DNA of 64,000 nt from Incurvaria masculella (taxonomy: Eukaryota; Arthropoda; Insecta; Lepidoptera; Incurvariidae). This document shows positions 55,645 through 64,000 of the stretch, piece after piece. The DNA lies in contig OX335642.1 of NCBI GenBank assembly GCA_946894095.1, positions 5,963,021 through 6,027,020 on the forward strand. Direction: 5' to 3'. The translations under genes and the position numbers were made by a program. Numbering within the stretch: position 1 is the stretch's first letter; every line of letters starts with the position of its first letter. The notes under the pieces were generated by a model. That model was not told the origin of the DNA. It did no database searches and worked only from the letters and a program-made list of their open reading frames with translations.

Positions 55645-56370
55645 ACGTAATTTAGTGCTGTTAGACTAAGAAAAATGATATGAAATGGTAATGGCGTGTT
55701 TTATGGAGTGACACATATATGAAACATCTGTATCTCCGTTTTTGTAAATTACGTAAAATATGAAGTCGGTTAAAAAGGATACAATTCAGGATTTGCTCGA
55801 GAAAAGTTGTCTTATATTGTTCCTTTTTTCAATTGACCTCTACTGTTATACTATATTTTAAGGTAATCGTAAGAAAATAAAAACCAAATCAAATGGTATT
55901 TTCTACATCTGATGAAAATAAAATCAAATTTAAATATGAAGAGATGCATGGCTGTTGAAGAAGAGAGAGAAGTAGATATGATCGTACCCAACGGTGCTAC
56001 CTATCTCTCTAGAGAAGAGGTGTTGTGTAACGTATGAGACGATTAAAAACACATGTAAATAGATGCAACAATTATACATTTAATTGTCAATAGCCCCAAA
56101 TCAGAATATCGTTCTCAGACTCCCCAATTCACAGGTTTCTGAGTAATTTAACCCCGAGCTTTATCCGCCGTAAAGATCTGTCATCAAGCAGCCGGTGATA
56201 TAAAACGAGCCGTATTGATGTAAAACAAACCCCTTGAAATGTGATCCTGACTTTACATTAGCTTTGTGTAAACAGGTCTTAAACAACACACCGAAGAGCT
56301 AGGAATGACATGTAGGCGGATTGTTTAATTGGCGGTCAGACTAAATACAGGATATGTACTACGTACCAAA
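55645..56370. other. Non-coding stretch, nothing recognised
   Basis: AT-rich. It contains only an isolated GAAGTCGGTTAAAAAGG block near 55,762 that matches the end of the 43.6-44.15 kb repeat. Confidence 0.4.
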
Positions 56371-56371
56371 C

Positions 56372-56462
56372 GACCATCTTGAGAACATAGATGATACTAC
56401 TTATTAGAAGTACATCTTGGGAACATAGAGGACACTACTTATCAGATGACCATTTTGGGAAC
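56372..56462 (+). repeat. 38-bp tandem repeat, about 2.4 units
   Basis: Units begin GACCATCTTGAGAAC (56,372), GTACATCTTGGGAAC (56,410) and GACCATTTTGGGAAC (56,448), each followed where complete by ATAGA..ACTACTTAT. Confidence 0.8.
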
Positions 56463-56924
56463 GTATTTTTTCTGTACTGTCTTCCGAAAATATACAACGC
56501 ATATATGTATTTTTTCGAATTTTCATTTAGTAGTCAAGGCATTATTTGCCATTCAACCTTTATTGTTTAATTTAGATTTTCCCTTGAAAGTTTGATACAT
56601 ACTATAAACATCAATGTATAAAAAAACAATAAATTCACACCACCCAAATATAATTATTTTTTCTCCTTACGAGCCGCCTCTAAATATTCATAGCTCTGCG
56701 TTAAGATGAATCGTCGGCCCACGAACTGCTAACTACAGATTAATCGAGGCTTGTTGACGGAGATCCCTTTCCTTTTAATCGATTAATGTCCTGCACCCCT
56801 CACCTCCACGCAAACCAGTCCCTTCTCACCGCGACGTTCCCGAATGGTCCATAACGATTTTCCAGGCCATGGTCCTGGCAGGGAAAACGTTGGCGATACA
56901 AGTTCGTCTCGAAATAAAAAATGA

Positions 56925-57130
56925 GCTCCGCGTAGCTCAGTAGCGCGGTGAGTTTCGTTGCATGCCAGAGGTCACGGGTTTAAATCACCGCTCGGTCCAT
57001 GCATTTGTTTTTCAATTTGTGAGTTGGATAAGTGGGTTTCTTCACGAATGCGAGCTCCTTCTCCTACTAGCTAAAAGAGTGAAGCCCGCCCGAGCTGGCA
57101 CCATTGCATTGAATAAAACGATGGTCGAAA
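56925..57130 (+). repeat. SINE copy with well-preserved tRNA-like promoter
   Basis: The head has CGTAGCTCAGTAGCGCGG (A box, about 56,931-56,948) and GTCACGGGTTTAAATCACCG (B box, about 56,971-56,990), in tRNA-like spacing. It is followed by CTCGGTCCATGCATTTG and the family body (AGTGAAGCCCGCCCGAGCTG, ACCATTGCATTGAATAAAAC). The tail is truncated at about 57,130 next to a short (ACGA)n. This copy best supports a tRNA origin for the family. Confidence 0.75.
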
Positions 57131-57134
57131 CTAT

Positions 57135-58880
57135 AACTATACAAATTAACGAACGAACGAATCCGTTTTTTCGGTTACAAATGACTTATCGAAATTTCAA
57201 ATGACTTATCGAGGTTTAGACCATTATTACCAATTATTTTGTGTTTCTACTTTCAACAGTTATCGTTTAATTTGGTCTGTCTCCCACTGTGCTAGCTACG
57301 TACATACGTTTGTGTGTATTATTCATAGACCATAATCCCTTTGCTTGGCGAAATTGAGAAGTGTAGGGTAGGTACATTTCGACGTCGACAGTTACAACCT
57401 GAGACAACTTAACCAAACCCTCATCACGCCTAGGATTTACCCGTCTGTCCAGTTTAAAGCAAGGGTAACCGCCCTACGGTTGTCTGCCTGTCCTTCCAAC
57501 TAGACTGTTCGCTTTAACTAGAGCGAACCTCTTTAAGAAATTACCCGCAAATCGATGTACAGTGAAGTATGTATCTTCATCTCTTTACACTGAAAGGGCT
57601 CGGGATTTCGGCTATGTTTCCCTTGCATCGACATTAAATACTTTACTGTACGCGCCTACAGTTATATCACGCTAAGGATCTTTACTTTACCTACCCATTT
57701 AGGCAGGGCGGCGATAATTTAATAAAACTAATATAAATTCTTAGCATGCAACCTGAATAGGTTTATTCTATTAAGATTTTCGAAAATCCTATATCAACGA
57801 AAATCTGCTTTCTTCTTTTTGGTTCCTTATCTCAACTATTATAATAATTATAATACTGGCAACATTGTAACGTTACATTGTTTGCCAGCATTTACTATAA
57901 TAATATGTCAATATTTCCTGTATTAGTAGGTGAGTTCATTGCGATTCAGAACTTGACAAAAATTAAGTCGTACTTAATTTCGAGGTTACGAATTGAAAAA
58001 ACGTATGGAGGGTAGATTTTTTTCAGAAGTAGAATACAATTTTCGTTCAGTTTGTGATGCAGCATCGCTTCTATAAATTTGAGCATCCTTCACCTAATTA
58101 AATTTGTTATTATGGCTTTCATATCAAAATACGTTTATCTTAAGAACAGCACATACAAAGACAACTCGATTGCTTGGCTTATTAGTATCAAGTTGTTTTA
58201 TTTTAGTATTCTTCAATAAATAAATACATATAACAAGGCAGTAGAGTTTCAAAAAATTTAACGCTCATTGTGTGTTTCACCTTTGTTGGTTGACACACAA
58301 TGAGGTACCATACATTCCAAGCCTAATATAAAGGCGGTTGAATACTGTAGGCAGTGTAGGGATTCAATTGGATCGTTCGGACCCGCAGATAAAGGAAAGA
58401 GACAGTGTTTTTGACAGACCGAAAGGACCTACTTAGCTAAACTGATTTAGCTAAGTATGTATGTCTGTCCGATCCGTAAAAAACTTGTTAGGTTTTCAAA
58501 CAGGGGTTTTCTTCTGTGACATATTTTGGACTGATGTTTTTTGTGTTAACAAGTTGAAACTGTCTTCTTCCCTCACTAGGTGGCAGGGTTAAAATTGTTT
58601 ATTCTTATAATTTTTATAACTCTTTTGACCTTGCTAATGTTTTTCGGATTTGTGCCTATTACTTTATAAAACGTATTTTATAGTTTCTAAGCATCGTAAT
58701 AATTTTGGTATTCTATTACAGAGCCATCTACCGCTGATTAGGAACCTAGAAATTTATTTTAAATACGTGTGTCCATTTTTTTCGTTTGTCAGGTCATAAG
58801 AATCGTTGAATAAAATATTATTTTATTATAAAAATTGTCAGAATTGTACAAAGAAACAATTTTGAAATATAGAAGATGTT
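57135..58880. other. Non-coding stretch, nothing recognised
   Basis: AT-rich. One short inverted pair near 58,263-58,303 (CGCTCATTGTGTGTTTCACC against GGTTGACACACAATGAGG) could form a hairpin. No gene or repeat partner seen. Confidence 0.4.
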
Positions 58881-58885
58881 TTTAC

Positions 58886-58933
58886 CTAATCCTCCAGTTA
58901 CAATAATGAATTCTTGAGACAAGCTTAGCGCCA
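58886..58933 (-). CDS. Weak candidate exon (48 bp)
   Basis: Minus-strand segment between a poor acceptor (..AATGTCAAAG) and a GTAAAA donor. It is open in two frames (ALSLSQEFIIVTGGL, or GAKLVSRIHYCNWRI when joined to the 61.8-kb exon). Its length is a multiple of three, so joining it to 61.8 and 50.4 kb keeps the frame open. The acceptor lacks a good pyrimidine tract. Treat as a possibility only. Confidence 0.15.
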
Positions 58934-58949
58934 CTTTGACATTAACAAT

Positions 58950-59060
58950 GGTTGATTAATTGATTGATTGATTGAAAATTCTTTATTACGCCACAAAAAA
59001 AAAACAATTTACAAAAGAAAGTATAGTGCAAAAACAACAAAAATAAGTTATGTTATTTAT
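58950..59060 (-). repeat. Possible LINE or SINE A-rich 3' end, reversed
   Basis: A (GATT)n run, then ATTCTTTATTACGCCAC and poly-A-rich sequence. Its layout suggests the tail of a retroelement, but the family is not recognised. Confidence 0.3.
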
Positions 59061-59064
59061 TTGC

Positions 59065-59630
59065 CAACCAAATATTTAGTTCTATAATATAAATAAGTAA
59101 TATATATATATAAATAAGTAGCAGTATTTAGTTCCTGCTAGAATGTATATGTACCTACCCAAAATACTTATAGAGCAAAAAGTATCGCCCAATCAAATGT
59201 ATCATCAAGTTCACCTAACCGCTCTCGCCGAGCGCTACATCTACCGGCGATCCTCCCTTTATTCCACCATTTTGAAGATCGAATCCTTTAATCCAACACA
59301 TAAATAAATATGATAGAATGGGCCAGATACAGCGGAATAGTGGCAGGGAGAAGGTCATACCGCCCGAACGGACTGGGCCATCCCTAGGCACCCATAAAAC
59401 TTATACGAAACAGCGTACGGTCGACAAAATCGGCTCTACATACTGGACTATGATATCGGTCGACGTGGATTAAATTGTAGTGGCAAAGGATAATGAAAGA
59501 TACTTACGTGATATTAGAGTATGTTCTGTATTTAGTAAGACATGTTTTTATATGATTATATACTATATACATATGAGTTGGTTTGTAAATAATACTCTGC
59601 GTTAACACAAATGTTACTTGCATACAATTA
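59065..59630. other. Non-coding stretch, nothing recognised
   Basis: AT-rich with (AT)n near 59,100 and a less AT-rich patch at 59,210-59,470 with no sustained frame. Confidence 0.35.
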
Positions 59631-60183
59631 AAACCTTTCCCAGACAGAGGGCGAACTTTCGCGTGAAATTTTATGTTCATAACTGTTAGCTTACAAGAAA
59701 TAAGAGCAAGAATCGAGCGTATACAAAGATTTTACGAAACGCTGGCCGATTGTCGCCCATATTTCTTGCGAGCTAAGGACATGTACTTATGAGTATTCTG
59801 TGCTGAGTGCGAAACGTTTTAGGGTTCCGTACCCAAAGGGTAAAAACTGAACCCTATCACTAAGCCTCCGCTGTCCGTCTGTCACAGGGCTGTATCTCAT
59901 GAACCGTAATAGGCAGGCAGCTGAAATTTTCACAGAGTGTGTTTTTATTTTGCCGCCATAACAACAAATAGGTAAAATTAAAAAAAATATAAAAATTAAA
60001 AAATATAAAAATTTAAAAAATCTTATCTATTTATATTAATATATATATGTATCTTATCTTTACTTTAATGTTTATATTTTCAAATCTAGTTTTTTTGTGT
60101 TTAATCTTGTATGATGGTACGGAACCCTTCGAGTGCGAATCCGACTCGCACTTGGCCGGTTTTTTCTGTCTGGGGAAGCCTTT
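59631..60183. mobile_element. MITE, CCCAGACAGA ends, split by a repeat
   Basis: AAACCTTTCCCAGACAGA on the left is matched by TCTGTCTGGGGAAGCCTTT on the right. The repeat at 59,818-60,166 lies within it, very close to the right end. What remains of the interior (about 59,650-59,815) resembles the interior of the MITE at 6,287-6,528, including ATTTCTTGCGAGCTAAGGAC against ATTTCTTGCCTGCTAAGAGC. Confidence 0.55.
59818..60166 (-). repeat. Lepidopteran GGTTCCGTACC repeat, copy 7
   Basis: Full-length minus-strand copy with a short microsatellite (CTGTCCGTCTGTC) and an enlarged AT-rich middle (59,985-60,100). Ends GGGTTCCGTACCCAAAGGGT and CTTGGCCGGTTTT are both present. Confidence 0.87.
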
Positions 60184-60189
60184 AAACCC

Positions 60190-61345
60190 CGGTATTCAGG
60201 ACTAGTTGTAAGCATTTGCTCGCAAAATCATTTAAACGCAAAACCATTAAAAAAAATAAGTTAGTAAAAAAAACATAAACAGCTCTACGTGTGGTAACCT
60301 TTGTTAGAGCAGACACAATGTCGACTTGTCAGTCTTAGGGCCATTTAGAGCCAGCAGTTTTTGAACTCTTAGATATATGTTTGAAAAGACATGTATAACG
60401 ACCGAGGTAATGTAAAAAGTATTACTTCTAGATTATTGAAATCTACAACCCGGTTTTGCAAGTTATTTGTAAATAATTTCATTCTGCTACAAACTTATGC
60501 TGCACAAGCCCACAACAAATTATAATAGATCGGACTCCGAGGTAAGTCCCGTAATGAATACATGTAGATATATTGAAGAAAACATTCCCACTTAAATCTG
60601 GATAAAACAACGTTATCGGTACCAGTCACAGCTCATCTATATTAAAACGCGTACGTAACAGTAACTAAGTACTTACAACTAGTTCTGTCATTATATTTCC
60701 TCCAATTAAAACCCGAAATCTATCTCAGCACCTCGGCAACCGAAATAAATTGCCGCTGCCTTAATTAAGGCTATTTCATCGGCAGCGGAGGCAGAGGCGG
60801 TAGGAGCTGCCTTATTTACGGGAAAATAAATCTAGTCATCGCGGAAATGTTAGTCACTCGTTGTCAATGTCGATTGATCGCTGCTTCTTTCTTTCTTTCT
60901 TTGCCTATGTATGTGGCTATTTTCGACGATTGGTGTATTTGCCGAGACGGCAATTCAGCTACAGGCAGCTTGTATTTACGTACATTTGTCCGTGATTTTG
61001 CGTACCTTGGTGCTATTTTAATTTTGGTCGAAGAAAGAGCTTCATTATGATTTTTCGTTTCGCTGTAAGATCCAATAGAATGTTGGGCGTGTATTTTTCG
61101 GAGTTTTGTTTTAAAAACAACGTTATAAGAGCCGAATGTGGTCAATTCTATAAGGGCGTATGTGAAACCACATGTTATTTTTTTTTTTTAAATAACTTAA
61201 CCTCATTTAGAAATTTACAAAAAATCAAAGATATATATTGAAGATCTAGTATATTTTTTTAATTTATAACGATAAATATCTGACGCTATAAATTTTTGTT
61301 TAAACTTTATTAGTATATTTGTTTAAAGATATTTGGTTATTTCAG
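60190..61345. other. Stretch without a recognised gene
   Basis: Includes (CTTT)n at about 60,886-60,902 and 64-93-codon frames on both strands at 60,847-61,241 without motif. Two donor-like GTAAGT sites (plus at about 60,542, minus at about 60,677) follow very short open segments; I do not call exons there. Confidence 0.4.
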
Positions 61346-61346
61346 A

Positions 61347-61485
61347 AATGAACGCACCAGAGACTTAACTTTTATTAGGGTTCCGTACCCAAAGGGTGAA
61401 AAGGAACCCTATTATATAATGAACGCACCAGAGACTTAACTTTTATTAGGGTTCCGTACCCAAAGGGTGAAAAGGAACCCTATTA
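61347..61485 (+). repeat. 71-bp tandem duplication across a repeat boundary
   Basis: AATGAACGCACCAGAGACTT at 61,347 recurs at 61,418. Each unit contains host flank plus the first ~40 bases of the GGTTCCGTACC repeat, up to AAGGAACCCTATTA. The two units look identical. Confidence 0.9.
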
Positions 61486-61708
61486 CTAAGCCTCCGCTGT
61501 CCGTCTGTCCGTCCGTCACAGGGCTGTTTAGATCTCATGAACCGTAATAGGTAGGCAGCTGAAATTTTTACAGAGTGTGTATTTATTTTGCCGCTATAAC
61601 AACAAATAGGTAAAATAAAGAAATAATAAAAATTGTTTTTGCGGTAAATCTTGTACGATGGTACGGAACCCTTCGTGTTCGAGTCCGACTCGCACTTGGC
61701 CGGTTTTC
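61446..61708 (-). repeat. Lepidopteran GGTTCCGTACC repeat, copy 8
   Basis: Full-length minus-strand copy from AGGGTTCCGTACCCAAAGGG to CTTGGCCGGTTTT. Its first 40 bases are also present once more upstream (61,375-61,414) through the tandem duplication. Confidence 0.87.
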
Positions 61709-61803
61709 TTTTAATTATATCAAGATCATGAATCTAAACACATTCTTTTTTAGATTATCTTTTTAGGTTAATTTTAAAAATAATTAAAAGTTATTTTACT
61801 TAC

Positions 61804-61886
61804 GCTCTTACCGAACTGAAAGCAATCAGCAGTCCAAAAAATCCAACTATCTTACTAAATCTGTCTAAAATAGTAGGAAAAATCAT
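61804..61886 (-). CDS. Candidate first coding exon with signal peptide
   Basis: On the minus strand an ATG at 61,886 opens 27 codons plus two bases before a consensus donor (GAGC|GTAAGTAA). The peptide starts MIFPTILDRFSK and continues with the hydrophobic IVGFFGLLIAFSSVR, like an N-terminal signal peptide with a likely cleavage after the Ala completed by the next exon. The upstream repeat starting at about 61,909 leaves little room for a 5' leader, so transcription start is unclear. I do not recognise the gene. The frame could be chance; one good donor and one hydrophobic stretch are the only support. Confidence 0.3.
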
Positions 61887-61908
61887 CCGTATGTTTATTC
61901 GTGAATAC

Positions 61909-62130
61909 CATCCCACTAATATAATATTAAAAATGGGAAAGTTTTGATGTCTGTTAAATATATACAATTATAAATTTTACTGAGGAATCGGCCACAAGCC
62001 ATTCTATAGAACATGATCACCTCATTATACTCTTAACGGATTTGGATGAAACTTGGCGAATATACTTATCCTCGGGTCTTGCAGCAGTAGAAACTCGGTT
62101 GAAAAGCGACAACAGAAAAATAAAAAAATA
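61909..62130 (+). repeat. 5' part of a TACTAATATTATAAATGGG-type repeat
   Basis: CATCCCACTAATATAATATT, AAAAATGGGAAAGTTTTGAT, GTCTGTT, CTCTTAACGGATTTGGATGA and AACTTGGCGAATATA follow the usual order of this abundant lepidopteran repeat. No 3' end identified. Confidence 0.5.
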
Positions 62131-62134
62131 ACTA

Positions 62135-62990
62135 AAGCCATCTGAACGCAAAACTAGACCACGCTCCGATCGACAAATTTCGTATTCGCCACAAGGATTC
62201 CGAAAATGGAGTGCTAATAAAACTATATTGAAGGATAAAAAGGATACACGAAGACGACCACAGGATCCCGGTGTCTAGTGAATGGACGAGTTTTTTGGGA
62301 GATTTCGGAACAGGTTTGAGGTCCGGAGGCTTCGTTTAATTGGGACCTGTTTCGGGCTACCGACGTGATACAGTTAGATGGAGGGTTAAATCGGCGGGTT
62401 TTGAGATGCTAAGGCCTCGTGTTATACCCAACTCAGATTAATTATTTATTGATTACTTAAGACGGGTGTATGCAGTTAGTGTTGTCTATATTATGTTTTC
62501 ACTGATGTAATCATGCGTATGTATATTTGTATGATTTCTAGAATAAAACCAAATTAAATAATGTAAGCATACAAAAATCACAGAACGGAAAATCGGGACG
62601 GAACGGGAATTTCTTTAGTCAAAGAATTAAAAATTAACAATAACGAATGAAGTATTCATAATTATCGACGCTCTAAAGGCCTTTTTAAACGGTCCCCTTT
62701 CATACTATTATGCATTAAATACTTTTTTTTACCATAGTTAAAATATTACACATTTAGACATAATCTGTTTCCATATTTTATTTCTATGAATAAATTTACT
62801 TTTATTATTTCATCAACCAGTGTTACTAATCTCACTTAGACTTTCTGGAGAAACATATAGAAGGACATAAAATCTTTCTGCGCAATCACAAGACTTATAC
62901 AAGTTTTTGAAATGCCGTACAAATATATTTTATTTTCTATGCCATAATATTTGTCGAACTATCGATATAGGTCGATATATTTCGCCTCCA
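62135..62990. other. Non-coding stretch, nothing recognised
   Basis: A less AT-rich part (62,250-62,430) without a sustained frame, then AT-rich sequence. No gene or repeat partner seen. Confidence 0.4.
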
Positions 62991-62995
62991 TGCAT

Positions 62996-63273
62996 TCAAT
63001 CCAGGGCCACCAATGATGGCCTAGTAAGGGCACCAGGCAACCGTAAGTTCCACAAATAAAATTTAAATATCAAAAGTTTGCCACAATCTATGAATAACTC
63101 TTGAGTGAAGTTTTCTTCTATTCCATTATTTCTTTGGTATTTAGTTGCATAGTTGGTTATAACAGGGACCTTTATAACGTCATCCGCTGTTTGTACAAGG
63201 ATATCAACCGAAGCCTTGTCTGATCCCTTCATTACCGCACCTGTTATGATTCGACACCCTTGCCGGTCCTTTT
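62996..63273 (-). CDS. Candidate exon or ORF fragment, unknown family
   Basis: A strong minus-strand acceptor (a T-rich tract ending TATTTTTTTAG) leads into an open frame of about 92 codons: KDRQGCRIITGAVMKGSDKA, then DILVQTADDVIKVPVITNYA and QRNNGIEENFTQELF. The composition is protein-like and not low complexity. No good donor is visible before the stop, so it could be a terminal exon or a fragment of a mobile-element protein. The last ~25 residues (LWNLRLPGALTRP..) may come from an adjoining repeat. Function unknown. Confidence 0.3.
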
Positions 63274-63569
63274 CTAAAAAAATATAAACGTACCTGTTTT
63301 GGGAAAGACTACAGAGAATAGCGTGTAGATTTGTGTTGGTGTTCTAATCGAAACCACGAGATTCGCTCTGAGTGATATAGGTGCGGAAATAATTTGTTTA
63401 TGTTTCTATATTAAAGATTATCTATTTATTAATGTAATGAACGACGAAAATAAAATAGTGTTATTAATAAATAATAAACGAAATGATTGACTTCAATCAA
63501 TTAATATATTTTAGTTGTTTATTGGACATTTTGATTATTTAAAAAAAATATGCAACCTTACATGGATGT

Positions 63570-63875
63570 CTAATATCACACAACTACCGTTATGATATTA
63601 GCCCAATACACCACATTCCCGAAGGAATTAGGTGCCATTCCAGAACCTTCACTTAAAAGCACGGCTACATTGAACTAAATGGAAAACACGGACAATTTTT
63701 AATGGGCGCTGCGACCATCTTTTCATCTAATGCGATGGTACCAATTCGGGTGGGCATAAAACCTACCACCTAGTAAGGGATGAGGATCTACAGTTTTTCA
63801 TGGATTCCGAAAAATGGAGCAGCTCGCATTCGTGACGAAATGCACTCATCCAACTCAGAAAGAGAAATAACTACT
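63570..63875 (-). repeat. SINE copy, body and tail
   Basis: Minus-strand copy: CTAATATCACACAACTACCG, ATATTAGCCCAATACACC, CCCGAAGGAATTAGGTGCCA, GCTACATTGAACTAAATGG, TAATGCGATGGTACCAATTC, ACCTACCACCTAGTAAGGGA and GCATTCGTGACGAAATGCAC. One of the most complete copies on the tail side. Confidence 0.8.
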
Positions 63876-64000
63876 TTCTTTCATTTTAGAAATTGAGGTT
63901 ATTTTACCTTGGCTTGGGAATTTGTAATAATTGAAATTCAAATATATTTTTGGCAGAAAGAAAGTAACGGTGATACAGAGATGAAGGTGTTCCTCAACTA

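Noticed and set aside
59301..59480. Possible LINE C-terminal remnant (frame with RMGQIQRNSGREK)
   Set aside because: The resemblance to LINE tails is vague and the frame is broken at once; no defining motif.
60497..60541. Plus-strand ATG with 15 open codons before GTAAGT
   Set aside because: A GTAAGT hexamer is expected dozens of times by chance in a window this size, and no acceptor or partner exon on the plus strand supports it.
60678..60740. Minus-strand short frame ending MTELV before a GTAAGT donor
   Set aside because: Too short to judge, with no convincing acceptor; same chance-donor problem.

Overview
The window looks like a piece of a lepidopteran (moth or butterfly) nuclear genome. 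The clue is its repeat content. At least eight copies are present of an interspersed element containing a GGAC/GTCC tetranucleotide microsatellite and ending in mirror-image GGTTCCGTACC-type termini. A tRNA-derived SINE family, TTAA-flanked MITEs, RTE-like LINE tails and Penelope-like elements (PLEs) are also present. This assignment comes from recognising repeat types and was not checked by any search. I see no prokaryotic operon, rRNA gene, CRISPR array or intact host gene. The only long open reading frames belong to PLE retroelements.

Layout. 0-14.4 kb: diverged repeats, LINE remnants, a 5'-truncated PLE of a second type (4.2-5.2 kb), nested MITEs (6.2-6.6, 7.2-7.7 and 9.1-9.8 kb), an internally inverted repeat copy with a palindrome (11.9-12.25 kb) and a tRNA-like segment (13.7 kb). 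14,381-27,639: one 13.26-kb LTR retrotransposon with two 3,368-bp LTRs, a 6.5-kb interior without coding capacity and a 4-bp target duplication, i.e. a LARD-like non-autonomous element. 27.6-36.8 kb: SINE, LINE and foldback fragments. 36.85-43.09 kb: an element with about 155-bp terminal inverted repeats, split by a 5.3-kb insertion made of two PLE copies head to head (37,525-42,799), bounded by one 14-bp target duplication. 43-64 kb: more MITEs, SINEs and Helitron-like ends, plus a few weak minus-strand candidate exons of an unidentified host gene (50.4, 58.9, 61.8 and 63.2 kb).

How the parts work together. The window is best read as intronic or intergenic chromatin shaped by retrotransposition. 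The PLE protein (reverse transcriptase plus GIY-YIG endonuclease) is the only apparently intact enzyme. The LARD, the SINEs and the MITEs encode nothing and must depend on enzymes from elsewhere. Both PLE insertions (4.2 and 37.5 kb) carry inverted self-sequence inside a single target duplication, which suggests a shared integration mechanism.
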